Shown here piece after piece: positions 18,176 to 26,708 of a stretch of 54,530 nucleotides of DNA (the first letter of the stretch is position 1; every line of letters starts with the position of its first letter). The position numbers and the translations under genes were made by a program. The notes beneath the pieces were generated by a model, which worked only from the letters and a program-made list of their open reading frames with translations, made no database searches and was not told where the DNA came from. Origin of the DNA: Clostridium chromiireducens. GTDB taxonomy: Bacteria > Bacillota > Clostridia > Clostridiales > Clostridiaceae. The stretch is taken from NCBI RefSeq assembly GCF_002029255.1, contig NZ_MZGT01000037.1, positions 1 through 54,530 on the forward strand. The letters are read 5' to 3'.

Positions 18176-18200
18176 TATATTTTACTGATAATGAATATCG
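18176..18200 (+). promoter_or_regulatory. Internal promoter with second Fur-like box
   Basis: A -10-like TATATT (18176-18181) is followed four bases later by TGATAATGAATATCG (18186-18200), matching the 7-1-7 Fur box at 12 of 14 specified bases. The geometry repeats that of the main island promoter. The -35 is weak. It would drive the wall-repeat gene and perhaps the hydrogenase structural genes. Confidence 0.5.
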
Positions 18201-18228
18201 GTATTATTTACAAGAAGGAGGGTACAGC

Positions 18229-19770
18229 GTGTTTTTCAATAAGAAAATGAAAAACTTTTCAACAGCGTTTATAATGTTTATTTACATTATGACATTTTTG
18301 CTTCCAAGTAAAATTGTATTGGCAGAAGGAATAACGACGCCAATAATTAATTTGCTTGGAGAGACCACGGAGTATGTAGCACTTGGTTCTAGTTATAAAG
18401 AATCAGGAGTAACCATTACAGATGATAAAGATACTGGATTGGTTGCAAAAGTAACATATACTAAGGATGGAACTTCGGTTCCTTACATTAGTACATTTCA
18501 AGAAGGAACTTACATAGTTCACTATAATGTTACTGATACAGAAATGAATGCTGCGTCTGAAGTAACTAGAACTGTAATAGTTCAAGTTATTGATGATAGG
18601 CATATACCTAGTAGTTACAGTGTTTATGGCTATGAGACTAGTTTAGGATTCAATCTTTTAAGCGATACAGAGATTGAGAATTTATTAGAAGGAGCTATAA
18701 CAACGGCGGCAGCAGTAAAAGTTACAAGAGAAGATGATACCTTAACAGCTGAATTAATAAAAGAAAATGGAAAGGTATTTACTACAAGTGCTGCAGTAAC
18801 ATATGAATGGTACAGAAATGAAGCATTAGTACAGGAAGGAATTGAGAAGACTTACGCATTATCTAATGATGACAAAGGTAACAACATCATAGTAAAAGTA
18901 GGCCAATATAATTTAGTATCAAATCCGTTCTACATTGATGAAGATGAACCTGAAGTAACAACACCAGCAGCGGTGTCGGTAAGGATTAAAGGAACTGAAA
19001 AAGTCGGTAATACCTTAACTGGTGAACTTCTATTTGAAGATGGAAGTGAAGTTACTACAAGTTCAGCAGTAACTTATGAATGGTATAGATTATCTAATAA
19101 GGATTCTGAAAATGGTGAATTAGTAGGAGATAATAAAACTTATGTATTAGCTAATAGTGATAAAAATAAGTATATTAAATTATTAATTACTTATGGAAAT
19201 GAAATCTATGAAGCTATTACTTCAAGAATTGCAGGAAGATCCTCAAGCAGTAGCTCTAGTAGTTCATCATCAAGCAACAGTTCAAATACATCGACAAATA
19301 ATAGCTCAAACACTACGCCAAATAGTAATCAAACTACATCAGCAGGCGAATGGAGCTACGATTCAAATGGATGGAAATTTGTTAAAAATGGACAGGCTGC
19401 TAGTGGATGGAATCAAATAAACGGTACTTGGTATTTAATGAATCAAACTGGTGTTATGCTAACAGGATGGCAGCAAATGAATGGTACTTGGTATTTATTA
19501 AATAATGGTGGAGCAATGGCAACAGGCTGGCAGCAAGCAAATGGAACTTGGTATCTATTAAAAAATGATGGAGCAATGGCAACAGGCTGGCAGCAAGTAA
19601 ATGGAACTTGGTATCTATTGAAGAGCGATGGAGCAATGGCAACAGGCTGGCAACAAATAAATGGAGCTTGGTATCTATTAAAAAATGATGGAGCAATGGC
19701 GACAGGTTGGCAGCAAGTAAATGGAACTTGGTATCTATTCACAAGTGATGGAGCTATGGTAACAAATTAA
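18229..19770 (+). CDS. Secreted cell-wall-binding repeat protein in the hydrogenase island
   Basis: A 513-residue exported protein beginning at GTG (RBS AAGGAGGG, six bases). A Sec signal peptide covers about residues 1-32 (KKMKNFSTAFIMFIYIMTFLL...VLAEG). Three Ig-like segments follow: a DUF5011-type domain (about 36-125) and two repeats ending in AVTYEWYR. A Ser/Asn/Thr-rich linker (about 335-375) leads to a C-terminal set of 20-residue glucan/choline-binding-type repeats (GWQQxNGTWYLL...GAMAT). The repeats should hold it to the cell wall. It sits between tatA and the hydrogenase small subunit, which has no membrane anchor. A role in retaining or organising the exported enzyme at the surface is speculative. 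Confidence 0.85.
   Translation: MFFNKKMKNFSTAFIMFIYIMTFLLPSKIVLAEGITTPIINLLGETTEYVALGSSYKESGVTITDDKDTGLVAKVTYTKDGTSVPYISTFQEGTYIVHYNVTDTEMNAASEVTRTVIVQVIDDRHIPSSYSVYGYETSLGFNLLSDTEIENLLEGAITTAAAVKVTREDDTLTAELIKENGKVFTTSAAVTYEWYRNEALVQEGIEKTYALSNDDKGNNIIVKVGQYNLVSNPFYIDEDEPEVTTPAAVSVRIKGTEKVGNTLTGELLFEDGSEVTTSSAVTYEWYRLSNKDSENGELVGDNKTYVLANSDKNKYIKLLITYGNEIYEAITSRIAGRSSSSSSSSSSSSNSSNTSTNNSSNTTPNSNQTTSAGEWSYDSNGWKFVKNGQAASGWNQINGTWYLMNQTGVMLTGWQQMNGTWYLLNNGGAMATGWQQANGTWYLLKNDGAMATGWQQVNGTWYLLKSDGAMATGWQQINGAWYLLKNDGAMATGWQQVNGTWYLFTSDGAMVTN
19405..19764 (+). repeat. Six 60-bp tandem repeats encoding wall-binding units
   Basis: Units start at 19405, 19465, 19525, 19585, 19645 and 19705, each opening GG(A/C/T)TGG(C/A)A. 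The middle copies are almost identical at the DNA level (GCAATGGCAACAGGCTGG recurs), suggesting recent expansion or ongoing homogenisation. Confidence 0.9.
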
Positions 19771-19907
19771 CAATTAAGGAACAGTATTTGTTAATATAGT
19801 TATTTGATTAAGAATCACATTATTATAAATACAGTGACTAAAGCTTTTTAGCTGAAATTTCAAAGAAGTAAAATATTGATTTTTAACAAAATAATAAAAA
19901 CTCAAAC

Positions 19908-19936
19908 AGCTTGTCTGATATATTATCAGACAAGCT
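19908..19936. terminator. Strong hairpin between wall-repeat gene and hydrogenase genes
   Basis: AGCTTGTCTGATA pairs perfectly with TATCAGACAAGCT (13 bp) around a 3-base loop. It lacks a T-run on the plus strand, so it may partly terminate or protect the transcript instead of fully stopping it. Confidence 0.5.
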
Positions 19937-20006
19937 TAAATATAAGAAAGATCTAATGATTATATTAGAAATTTTATAGATTTTTACAAAAGGAGGGCAA
20001 AGTCAT

Positions 20007-20999
20007 ATGAAAATGACAAGAAGAGATTTTCTAAAGTGGATGATAGCGTCTGGTGTAGCTTTAGGTATGGGCAAAATGGATATTGCTAAGGCAGAAAGTA
20101 TTTTAGATACTATAAAGTTTGTACCAGTAATTTGGCTGCAGGCAGCAGGATGTTCAGGTTGCACAATTGCTTTCTTAGATATGGTGCAAAATGAGGTAGA
20201 TACAGTTTACACAGTAGAAGATCTTTTAATGAATAAATTAGATTTAAAATATCACAGTACTTTGATGACAGCATCTGCATCTGAATCTATGAAGATACTT
20301 GATGAAGAATATAAGGAAAACGGTTATATACTTGTGGTTGAGGGTGGAATACCAACAGGCCAGGACGGAGCTTATTGTGTAATTGGAGAAAGAGATGGTA
20401 AGCCATTAACAGCATTGCAGGCATTAAAAGATTTTGCGGTAAATGCCAGCAGCATAATTGCAATAGGAACTTGCTCAGCTTATAAGGGAGTATCAGGAGC
20501 AGGAGATAATATTACGGCAGTTAAAGCAGTAGATGAGATTCTTACTGGATATGGGGATAAAATAATAAACTTACCTGGATGTCCAGTTCAGCCTTATATT
20601 ATTGGAGGTACTATAGCAAAATTATTAGCAGGTGAAACTTTGGCTAAGGATTCTAAGAAAAGACCAACAGCCTTTTATGCAGCAAGTAATTTACATGCGC
20701 GCGCAGATAGTGTTACCGGAAAACCAAATTGTCCACTAAGATCACAACAATCACTTAAAGCAAGTACACTTGGAACTTGCGGAAGATGTTTTGAAAACAT
20801 GGGATGTAGAGGAAGAGACGCTGAAACAAAAGTTACTTGTTATTCAAAATTATGGACTACAGATTGGACCTGTAAAAAAGGCTGCTTCGGAGCAGGTAGT
20901 ATGTGCATAGGATGTTCTAGTCCGAATTTCCCATTTACTACAGCTGGTGCATCTAGCAGTATATATAATTTTAAATCACCAACAATTACAACAACATAA
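20007..20999 (+). CDS. mbhS: [NiFe]-hydrogenase small subunit, Tat-exported
   Basis: The 330-residue electron-transfer subunit. The Tat signal TRRDFLKWM followed by a hydrophobic stretch to about residue 28 directs export of the folded enzyme. The proximal cluster uses Cys49 and Cys52 (QAAGCSGCT) plus GTCSAYKG and PGCPVQP. Distal and medial cluster residues follow (NLH, PNCPLR, CGRCFENMGC, TCYSK, MCIGC). There is a Gly, not the extra Cys, between the first two proximal cysteines, so it is a standard oxygen-sensitive type. Extra cysteines (GTCGRC, WTCKKGC) sit near the medial cluster. No C-terminal membrane helix is present. It resembles the pSOL1 mbhS of C. acetobutylicum. RBS AAAGGAGGG. Confidence 0.95.
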   Translation: MKMTRRDFLKWMIASGVALGMGKMDIAKAESILDTIKFVPVIWLQAAGCSGCTIAFLDMVQNEVDTVYTVEDLLMNKLDLKYHSTLMTASASESMKILDEEYKENGYILVVEGGIPTGQDGAYCVIGERDGKPLTALQALKDFAVNASSIIAIGTCSAYKGVSGAGDNITAVKAVDEILTGYGDKIINLPGCPVQPYIIGGTIAKLLAGETLAKDSKKRPTAFYAASNLHARADSVTGKPNCPLRSQQSLKASTLGTCGRCFENMGCRGRDAETKVTCYSKLWTTDWTCKKGCFGAGSMCIGCSSPNFPFTTAGASSSIYNFKSPTITTT

Positions 21000-21076
21000 A
21001 GTAGGAATAGTTAAAATATACGATATATTTATAGATTATTAAGAACTATAACAAATTGAAAAAAGGATGGGATGTT

Positions 21077-22588
21077 ATGGCTACAATTAAACTTGATCCT
21101 GTTACTAGACTAGAAGGACACATGAAAGTTGAAGTTGAGATAGATGATAACAATAAAGTTATTGAAGCACGAAGCACAGGAAATATGTTTAGAGGCTTCG
21201 AAGCAATGCTTAGGAATAGAGATCCAAGAGATGCGGTACATATAACTCAAAGAATATGTGGATTATGCCCTGTATCTCATGGAATGGCTGCAGTTAAAGC
21301 TATAGAAGCATCTAAAGGATTTACTCCTTCAAAGCAAGCTGTATTGATGAGGAATCTAATTCAAGGTGGTAATTTTGTATCAGATCACATACTTCATTTT
21401 TATCATTTATCACTTTTAGATTATGTTAAGGGTCCAGATAAATCACCTTGGCAGAGTGGTTTCAATACAGATATGAGATTCTCTAAAGCAGAAAGCAGTA
21501 AGATTTTTGATAATTATGTTAAGGCTTTAGATATAAGACGTAAGGCACATCAAATGGTTGCGCTATTTGCAGGAAGAATTCCTCACGTACGATCTATAAT
21601 GCCAGGTGGAGTAACAAAAGTACCTACTGCAGATGAAATTAGTCAATATAAAGGGTTCCTTTCAGAAGTAAAAGATTTTATTAATAATGAGTATTATAAC
21701 GATGTACAAAAAGTAGCGTCAGTTTATAAAGATTATTTTGACATTGGGAAAGGTTATGGAAATTTAATTTCCTTTGGAGCATTTGAAGTTGATAGCGATG
21801 ATAAAACAAAAGATTTATTTAGAAGCGGAAGATATACTGATGGAGACTTACTAAGTGTTGATTTAACTAAAATTAAGGAATCAACAAAATATTCTTGGTA
21901 TGAGGGTAATGCTTCATTAAGTATAAATTCAGAAGGTACAAATCCTAATATTAATAAAGCTGATGCATATTCATGGGTAAAAGCTACAAGATACATAGAT
22001 ACACCACATGAAGCAGGACCTATTGCTAGAATGTGGATTAATGGGGATTATAAAAATGGTATATCAGTTATGGACAGACATGTAGCTAAGATGCTTGAAG
22101 CTAAAAAATTGGTTAATGCATTGTCTATATGGATTAATAACTTAAATTCTTATCCTGCAAATCCTGATGGAGCTACAACGGGATCTAAATACAGAACTGA
22201 GTTATATGATCCTAAGCTGCATAGCTTTAGTTATATAACTTCAGGAGAAGGGGTAGGAACTACTGAAGCACCAAGAGGTGCATTACTTCATTATGTTAAA
22301 TACGATATAGACCCTAGTAAAAATACGCAAAGTATAATTAAGAACTATCAAGTTATAACTCCTACATGCTGGAATGCTTCACCTAGAGATAATAAAGGGC
22401 AGAGAGGTCCTTTAGAAGAAGCCTTACTAGGTGTAACTATTAAGGATGTAAATAATCCTATTGAATTAATGAGAATTGTACATTCCTTCGATCCATGTAC
22501 TGCTTGTGCAGTTCATATAATGACACCAGATAAATCTGTTGATAAGAGCTTCATTGTTTCTACTCCTAATCCTACCGGTATAATCTAA
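21077..22588 (+). CDS. mbhL: [NiFe]-hydrogenase large subunit
   Basis: The 503-residue catalytic subunit carrying the Ni-Fe(CN)2CO site. The four ligands are Cys61 and Cys64 (RICGLCPVSHG) and Cys474 and Cys477 (DPCTACAVH). A 23-residue tail after His480 would be removed by the endopeptidase encoded next, allowing site closure and co-export with the small subunit. The N-terminal DPVTRLEGH motif is typical of group 1 enzymes. The ATG at 21077 is preferred to an upstream TTG at 21056, since family members start M(A)TIKLDPVTRLEGH and AAGGATGG lies just upstream. Its stop overlaps the protease start. Confidence 0.96.
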   Translation: MATIKLDPVTRLEGHMKVEVEIDDNNKVIEARSTGNMFRGFEAMLRNRDPRDAVHITQRICGLCPVSHGMAAVKAIEASKGFTPSKQAVLMRNLIQGGNFVSDHILHFYHLSLLDYVKGPDKSPWQSGFNTDMRFSKAESSKIFDNYVKALDIRRKAHQMVALFAGRIPHVRSIMPGGVTKVPTADEISQYKGFLSEVKDFINNEYYNDVQKVASVYKDYFDIGKGYGNLISFGAFEVDSDDKTKDLFRSGRYTDGDLLSVDLTKIKESTKYSWYEGNASLSINSEGTNPNINKADAYSWVKATRYIDTPHEAGPIARMWINGDYKNGISVMDRHVAKMLEAKKLVNALSIWINNLNSYPANPDGATTGSKYRTELYDPKLHSFSYITSGEGVGTTEAPRGALLHYVKYDIDPSKNTQSIIKNYQVITPTCWNASPRDNKGQRGPLEEALLGVTIKDVNNPIELMRIVHSFDPCTACAVHIMTPDKSVDKSFIVSTPNPTGII

Positions 22589-23052
22589 TGGAAAAAGTTA
22601 CTGTTTTAGGGATAGGAAACTTACTACTAAAGGATGATGGAATAGGGATTCACGTAATTGATCATCTTAAAGAGCTTGAATATGATAGCAATTATAATGT
22701 AGAGCTTATAGATGGGGGAACCTGCATATTAGATCTTTTAGATGTATTTATGCAAAATGAAAGAATTATAGTTTTAGATAGTATAAAAGGTGGACATGAA
22801 CCTGGTACAATTTATAAACTTACGCCAGAAGAACTCGGAACTTATATAAAATCAACTACTTCTCTTCATGATGTTCAGGTGCTAGATATTTTAAGAGACG
22901 CCAAATATCTAGGGTTTGATCCTGAAGTAGTTATAATAGGTATAGAGCCTGAGGAAATTACTTTTGATTTGGAGTTATCTCCTATGATAAAGGGAACTAT
23001 TCCTAAGATAATTGATGTTATTAATGAAGAATTAAACATAGAAATAGCGTAA
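22588..23052 (+). CDS. Hydrogenase maturation endopeptidase (HyaD/HybD family)
   Basis: A 154-residue nickel-sensing protease that clips the C-terminal tail of the large subunit. The three metal-binding positions are visible: an acidic residue in the GIGNLLLKDDGIG motif (Asp17, where HybD has Glu16), Asp64 in VLDSIKGG, and His94 in TSLHDVQVL. Its start codon shares one base with the large-subunit stop (TAATG), so translation is coupled. It is the last gene of the plus-strand island. Confidence 0.95.
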   Translation: MEKVTVLGIGNLLLKDDGIGIHVIDHLKELEYDSNYNVELIDGGTCILDLLDVFMQNERIIVLDSIKGGHEPGTIYKLTPEELGTYIKSTTSLHDVQVLDILRDAKYLGFDPEVVIIGIEPEEITFDLELSPMIKGTIPKIIDVINEELNIEIA

Positions 23053-23090
23053 AGAAATGTACGAAAGAATGTAGATAATTAAATCATATT

Positions 23091-23136
23091 AAAAGTGCAC
23101 CCAGTGTTAGAAATTTTAGCACTGGGTGCATTTTTA
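23091..23136. terminator. Bidirectional terminator between the hydrogenase island and hypF
   Basis: TGCACCCAGTG pairs perfectly with CACTGGGTGCA (11 bp). TTTTTA follows on the plus strand and the complement of AAAA follows on the minus strand, so it can end both convergent transcripts. Confidence 0.9.
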
Positions 23137-25473
23137 ATAGTTTTTATTTGATTTTAATTTTGCATCTGCAATTACAAGCTGACCTAAAGCTATTCCGCCA
23201 TCATTTGTTGGAATTATGCTATGACTATAAACATTAAAACCTTGTGTTTCTAGAGCATTAACAAGACCTACGAAAATATAGTTGTTCTGAAATACACCAC
23301 CACTCAATGCTACATCATTTATATTGTGGAGAATTCTCAATCTTTTGCAGATATCAACTGAAAAGGAAATCACAGTATTATGAAAGCGTTGAGCTATCAT
23401 ATTTTTTGAGGTACCTGCTCTTAAATCATTAACTACAGAATTTATTATTGGAATGGTATCTATAATTAGTTCATTGTCCTTATTAAATATGTAATAATCA
23501 TAGGAGCTATCATTATCATTATTATTGATTAATGCTTCAAGTTCCATAGAAGCCTGTCCTTCATAGGTTACTTTTTGGCAAATATCAAGTATTGAAGATA
23601 CAGCATCAAAAAACCTTCCCATGCTAGAGGTTTCAACACAATTAATATTTTTGTCTATCATTTTAAGGAGTATATCTGCTTTATTACCATAGAAATCACT
23701 AATATAGGTTATTTCCTCAGGTTTACTATGGTAAAGATACGATGCTCCCATCCTCCAAGGTTCTAATATAGCAGCGTCACCTCCTGGCATCATGACATAA
23801 TCTAAATGCGCTGCACGATGGAAATTTTCATAATCACATATTAAAAATTCGCTTCCCCATATTTTTCCGTCAGTCCCATAGCCGGTTCCATCAAATGATA
23901 GACCAATTACTTTGCTAGAAAGTTTATTTCCAATCATACAGCTTACTATATGAGCATGGTGATGCTGAACTTGTATTAATTCAGTATCACAGGACTGGGC
24001 ATATTGAGTTGAATAGTAACTTGGATGCATATCTGAGACAATATATTCTGGGTTAGAGGAAAAAATATTTTCTAAATGATCAATATTATTTTTATAATGC
24101 TCATAAGTTTCTAAGTTTTCAAGGTCTCCATTATGGGGACTGAGAAATAAAAAGTTATCCTTAGAAATACAAATAGTATTTTTCATATTAGAACCACACG
24201 CAAGTATAGGGGCCACAGTTTTAAAATTGATTGGTTCAGGAGCATAACCTCGTGCTCTTCTTATTACTCTTTCACGACCTAGAACTACTTTTGAAACAGA
24301 ATCATCTACAGGAATGAATATATCTCTATCATGCATAAGAAAATAATCTACAACATCGCTTAAATGATCCACAGCATTGTCATTTATATATTCTAGTGGG
24401 AGACCACGAACATTTGCGCTAGTCATTACAAGTACATTTAAATCATTTAAAAACAAAAGCTCATGGAGAGGCGTAAATGGTAACATAACTCCAAGAGTAT
24501 TCTGATTTGGAGCTAAAGTTTCTGGTAAGCTATAATTATTTAGTTTATTTAAAAGCACTATGGGTTTTCTTATTCCAGACAAAAGTTCTTCTTCTTTAGC
24601 GTTAACAGTACAATATTTTTTTGCTCTATTAATATCTTTCACCATCACGGCAAAAGGTTTATCTGGACGATGTTTCCTTTTTCTTAAAAGATCTACGGCA
24701 CTAGAATTTTCACCATCACATACTAAGTGAAAACCCGTTAATCCTTTAACTGCAAATATAAAACCTTCTTTTAACTTTTTTTGAGTCCAAGCTATTATTT
24801 TTTCATTAATATAAGCTTCATTATTTGTTGAATGAAGCTTATTAAGTTCTTGATTGTTATCAATTATATCTGTTAAAGGGATGTCAACTCCTTTGCTATC
24901 AGTTAAATAAATATGAGGACCACAATTATGACAGGCATTTGGCTGCGCATGAAATCTTCTATTTAATGGATTATTATATTCTTCCGTACATTCTGGACAC
25001 ATTTCAAAAATTTCCATAGTAGTTTTGTTCCTGTCATATGGAATTTGCCTTATAATGGAGTATCTTGGACCACAATTAGTGCAGTTTGTAAAAGGATAAA
25101 AATATCTCCTATTATTAGGGTCTAAAATATCTTCACGGCAATCCTTACAGATAGAAATATCAGGGGAGATGAGAGTTATCTTATCTAAATGTTCTAGGCT
25201 TTCTTTTATTTCAAAATTATGAAAGTTAAAAGGATTTTTTTCAACTATGTTTATTTTTTCAACCCGAGAAAGAGGAGGCGGATTAAGCCGTAATTCATTT
25301 AAAAAATTATCTAAATTGTCATCATAACCTTCTATGTCAATGAACACTCCCTCAGAAGTATTATTAACCCACCCTTTCAAATTATTTAAAACAGCTGTAT
25401 TATATACAAAAGGCCTAAAGCCAACACCTTGAACTATCCCTTCAACTTTTATAAATAATCTTTTTATCTTCAT
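23134..25473 (-). CDS. hypF: Carbamoyltransferase HypF
   Basis: A 779-residue maturation enzyme that makes carbamoyl-adenylate and transfers the carbamoyl group to HypE. Domains in order are an acylphosphatase-like domain (about 1-90; VQGVGFRPFVY), a double zinc finger (CKDC...CTNCGPR and CPEC...CHNCGP), a YrdC-like adenylation domain, and a Kae1-like C-terminal domain with the metal-binding VQHHHAH. Full length. It is encoded convergently, just beyond the island terminator, with RBS AGGAG before ATG. This completes the hypABCDEF set in one locus. Confidence 0.95.
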   Translation of the reverse strand: MKIKRLFIKVEGIVQGVGFRPFVYNTAVLNNLKGWVNNTSEGVFIDIEGYDDNLDNFLNELRLNPPPLSRVEKINIVEKNPFNFHNFEIKESLEHLDKITLISPDISICKDCREDILDPNNRRYFYPFTNCTNCGPRYSIIRQIPYDRNKTTMEIFEMCPECTEEYNNPLNRRFHAQPNACHNCGPHIYLTDSKGVDIPLTDIIDNNQELNKLHSTNNEAYINEKIIAWTQKKLKEGFIFAVKGLTGFHLVCDGENSSAVDLLRKRKHRPDKPFAVMVKDINRAKKYCTVNAKEEELLSGIRKPIVLLNKLNNYSLPETLAPNQNTLGVMLPFTPLHELLFLNDLNVLVMTSANVRGLPLEYINDNAVDHLSDVVDYFLMHDRDIFIPVDDSVSKVVLGRERVIRRARGYAPEPINFKTVAPILACGSNMKNTICISKDNFLFLSPHNGDLENLETYEHYKNNIDHLENIFSSNPEYIVSDMHPSYYSTQYAQSCDTELIQVQHHHAHIVSCMIGNKLSSKVIGLSFDGTGYGTDGKIWGSEFLICDYENFHRAAHLDYVMMPGGDAAILEPWRMGASYLYHSKPEEITYISDFYGNKADILLKMIDKNINCVETSSMGRFFDAVSSILDICQKVTYEGQASMELEALINNNDNDSSYDYYIFNKDNELIIDTIPIINSVVNDLRAGTSKNMIAQRFHNTVISFSVDICKRLRILHNINDVALSGGVFQNNYIFVGLVNALETQGFNVYSHSIIPTNDGGIALGQLVIADAKLKSNKNY

Positions 25474-25604
25474 GTAAAAACTCCTATTACTATGTTATTT
25501 AGCTATCTATACATCATGATTTTTATGAACAATTAACTAGAAATTAGGCGATAAAAAAGTAGCTTTCTAATAATTTTTCATATTGTAATATATTTTAGGA
25601 TTTT

Positions 25605-25634
25605 ATGGTTTATAATATCTTTATTATAAACCAT
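25605..25634. terminator. Hairpin between AraC regulator and hypF
   Basis: ATGGTTTATAATA pairs with TATTATAAACCAT (13 bp, 4-base loop) downstream of the minus-strand AraC gene and upstream of hypF. It is a probable terminator or 3' stabiliser, though without a T-run. Confidence 0.45.
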
Positions 25635-25671
25635 ATTTATGTTGAACAGTACACTCAATAAAAGATAATAG

Positions 25672-26568
25672 TCACACATTATTTAAAAAGGTCATGTTAT
25701 ATGCATTTCTGAATTGTTTTGGAGTTAAATTCTCGTATTTTTTGAATAATTTAAGAAAATATTTTTCGTCGATGAATCCTAATTCATGGGCGATTTCTTT
25801 TATGTTTAAATTTGAATTACATAAAAGTTGTTTAGCATTAGACACTCTTAAATAATTTATATATTCCTGCATGCTCATTCCCATTCTTTTCTTAAAATAA
25901 CGTGCTAAATATTCCTTTGTAAAATTGAACTCATAAGCGACATTTTGTAAGGATATATTTTGGGTTATGTGAATCTTTATCCACTGCAAAATTTGAGAAA
26001 GAATATCTTCTTTCTGAATAGTTTCACCAATGGATGTGTTGAACGTTAGTATGACCTGTTCAGTAATTTCTATTAAAAGAGAAGTAAGAATATAGTTTAC
26101 ACTTTGACTAGTGTAGTAGGTTGATTGCGATAAGTGAAGTAATTGACGAAATAATACATTTATCCTGTCTAGATTTAAATTTTTAGATAGAGTAGGTATT
26201 AATATGCTTGAACTCAATCCATTGAAGTAAGGATTGTTTTGAGCTATTGATAGTTCGGGCATAGCGTCAGTGTGGTCATACATTGCATTAAGATCATTGC
26301 AATAAAAATGAGCCCAGTAAAAAGAAGTCCCTTTATCAGAGTAATCATAGCCTTTATGCTTACGTCCAGGCTCTAGTAAGAGAAGGTCTCCTTCTCCTAT
26401 CTCATACTTTTCATCATCCTGCTGAATATGCATAGTTCCTTTATTCATTATAATAATTTCAAAATTATCTATAATCCTTTCCATATGTAGCCATTTCCTA
26501 TCAGCAGTAAAGTTTCCACAAATGGAAAAGGATAAGGGGAAATCAATATTAGCTTTAAGATATCTCAT
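25672..26568 (-). CDS. AraC-family regulator divergent from GH127 gene
   Basis: A 298-residue regulator. The N-terminal cupin-type sensor domain (about 1-170; IGEGDLLLLEPGRKHKGYDY) is followed by a C-terminal AraC double helix-turn-helix (ISLQNVAYEFNFTKEYLARYFKKRMG and NIKEIAHELGFIDEKYFLKLFKKYE). It is transcribed away from the arabinofuranosidase gene, with about 140 bp between the two starts. It is therefore the likely activator of that gene in response to an arabinose-containing sugar, inferred from arrangement only. Confidence 0.9.
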   Translation of the reverse strand: MRYLKANIDFPLSFSICGNFTADRKWLHMERIIDNFEIIIMNKGTMHIQQDDEKYEIGEGDLLLLEPGRKHKGYDYSDKGTSFYWAHFYCNDLNAMYDHTDAMPELSIAQNNPYFNGLSSSILIPTLSKNLNLDRINVLFRQLLHLSQSTYYTSQSVNYILTSLLIEITEQVILTFNTSIGETIQKEDILSQILQWIKIHITQNISLQNVAYEFNFTKEYLARYFKKRMGMSMQEYINYLRVSNAKQLLCNSNLNIKEIAHELGFIDEKYFLKLFKKYENLTPKQFRNAYNMTFLNNV

Positions 26569-26708
26569 TGGTTAATATTCGCCACCTTTTGTTAATATAG
26601 TCTACCGACAAAGAAATTGTTTTGTGACATACTTATATTGTACAAAGTAATAATAAATAAGTAAATGCAATATATTACACTTTTATAATGAAAGGAATGG
26701 AGAAGTTT

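Noticed and set aside
19443..19742. Minus-strand repeat-containing frames opposite the wall-binding repeats
   Set aside because: Artefact of the 60-bp plus-strand coding repeats, whose period is a multiple of three.
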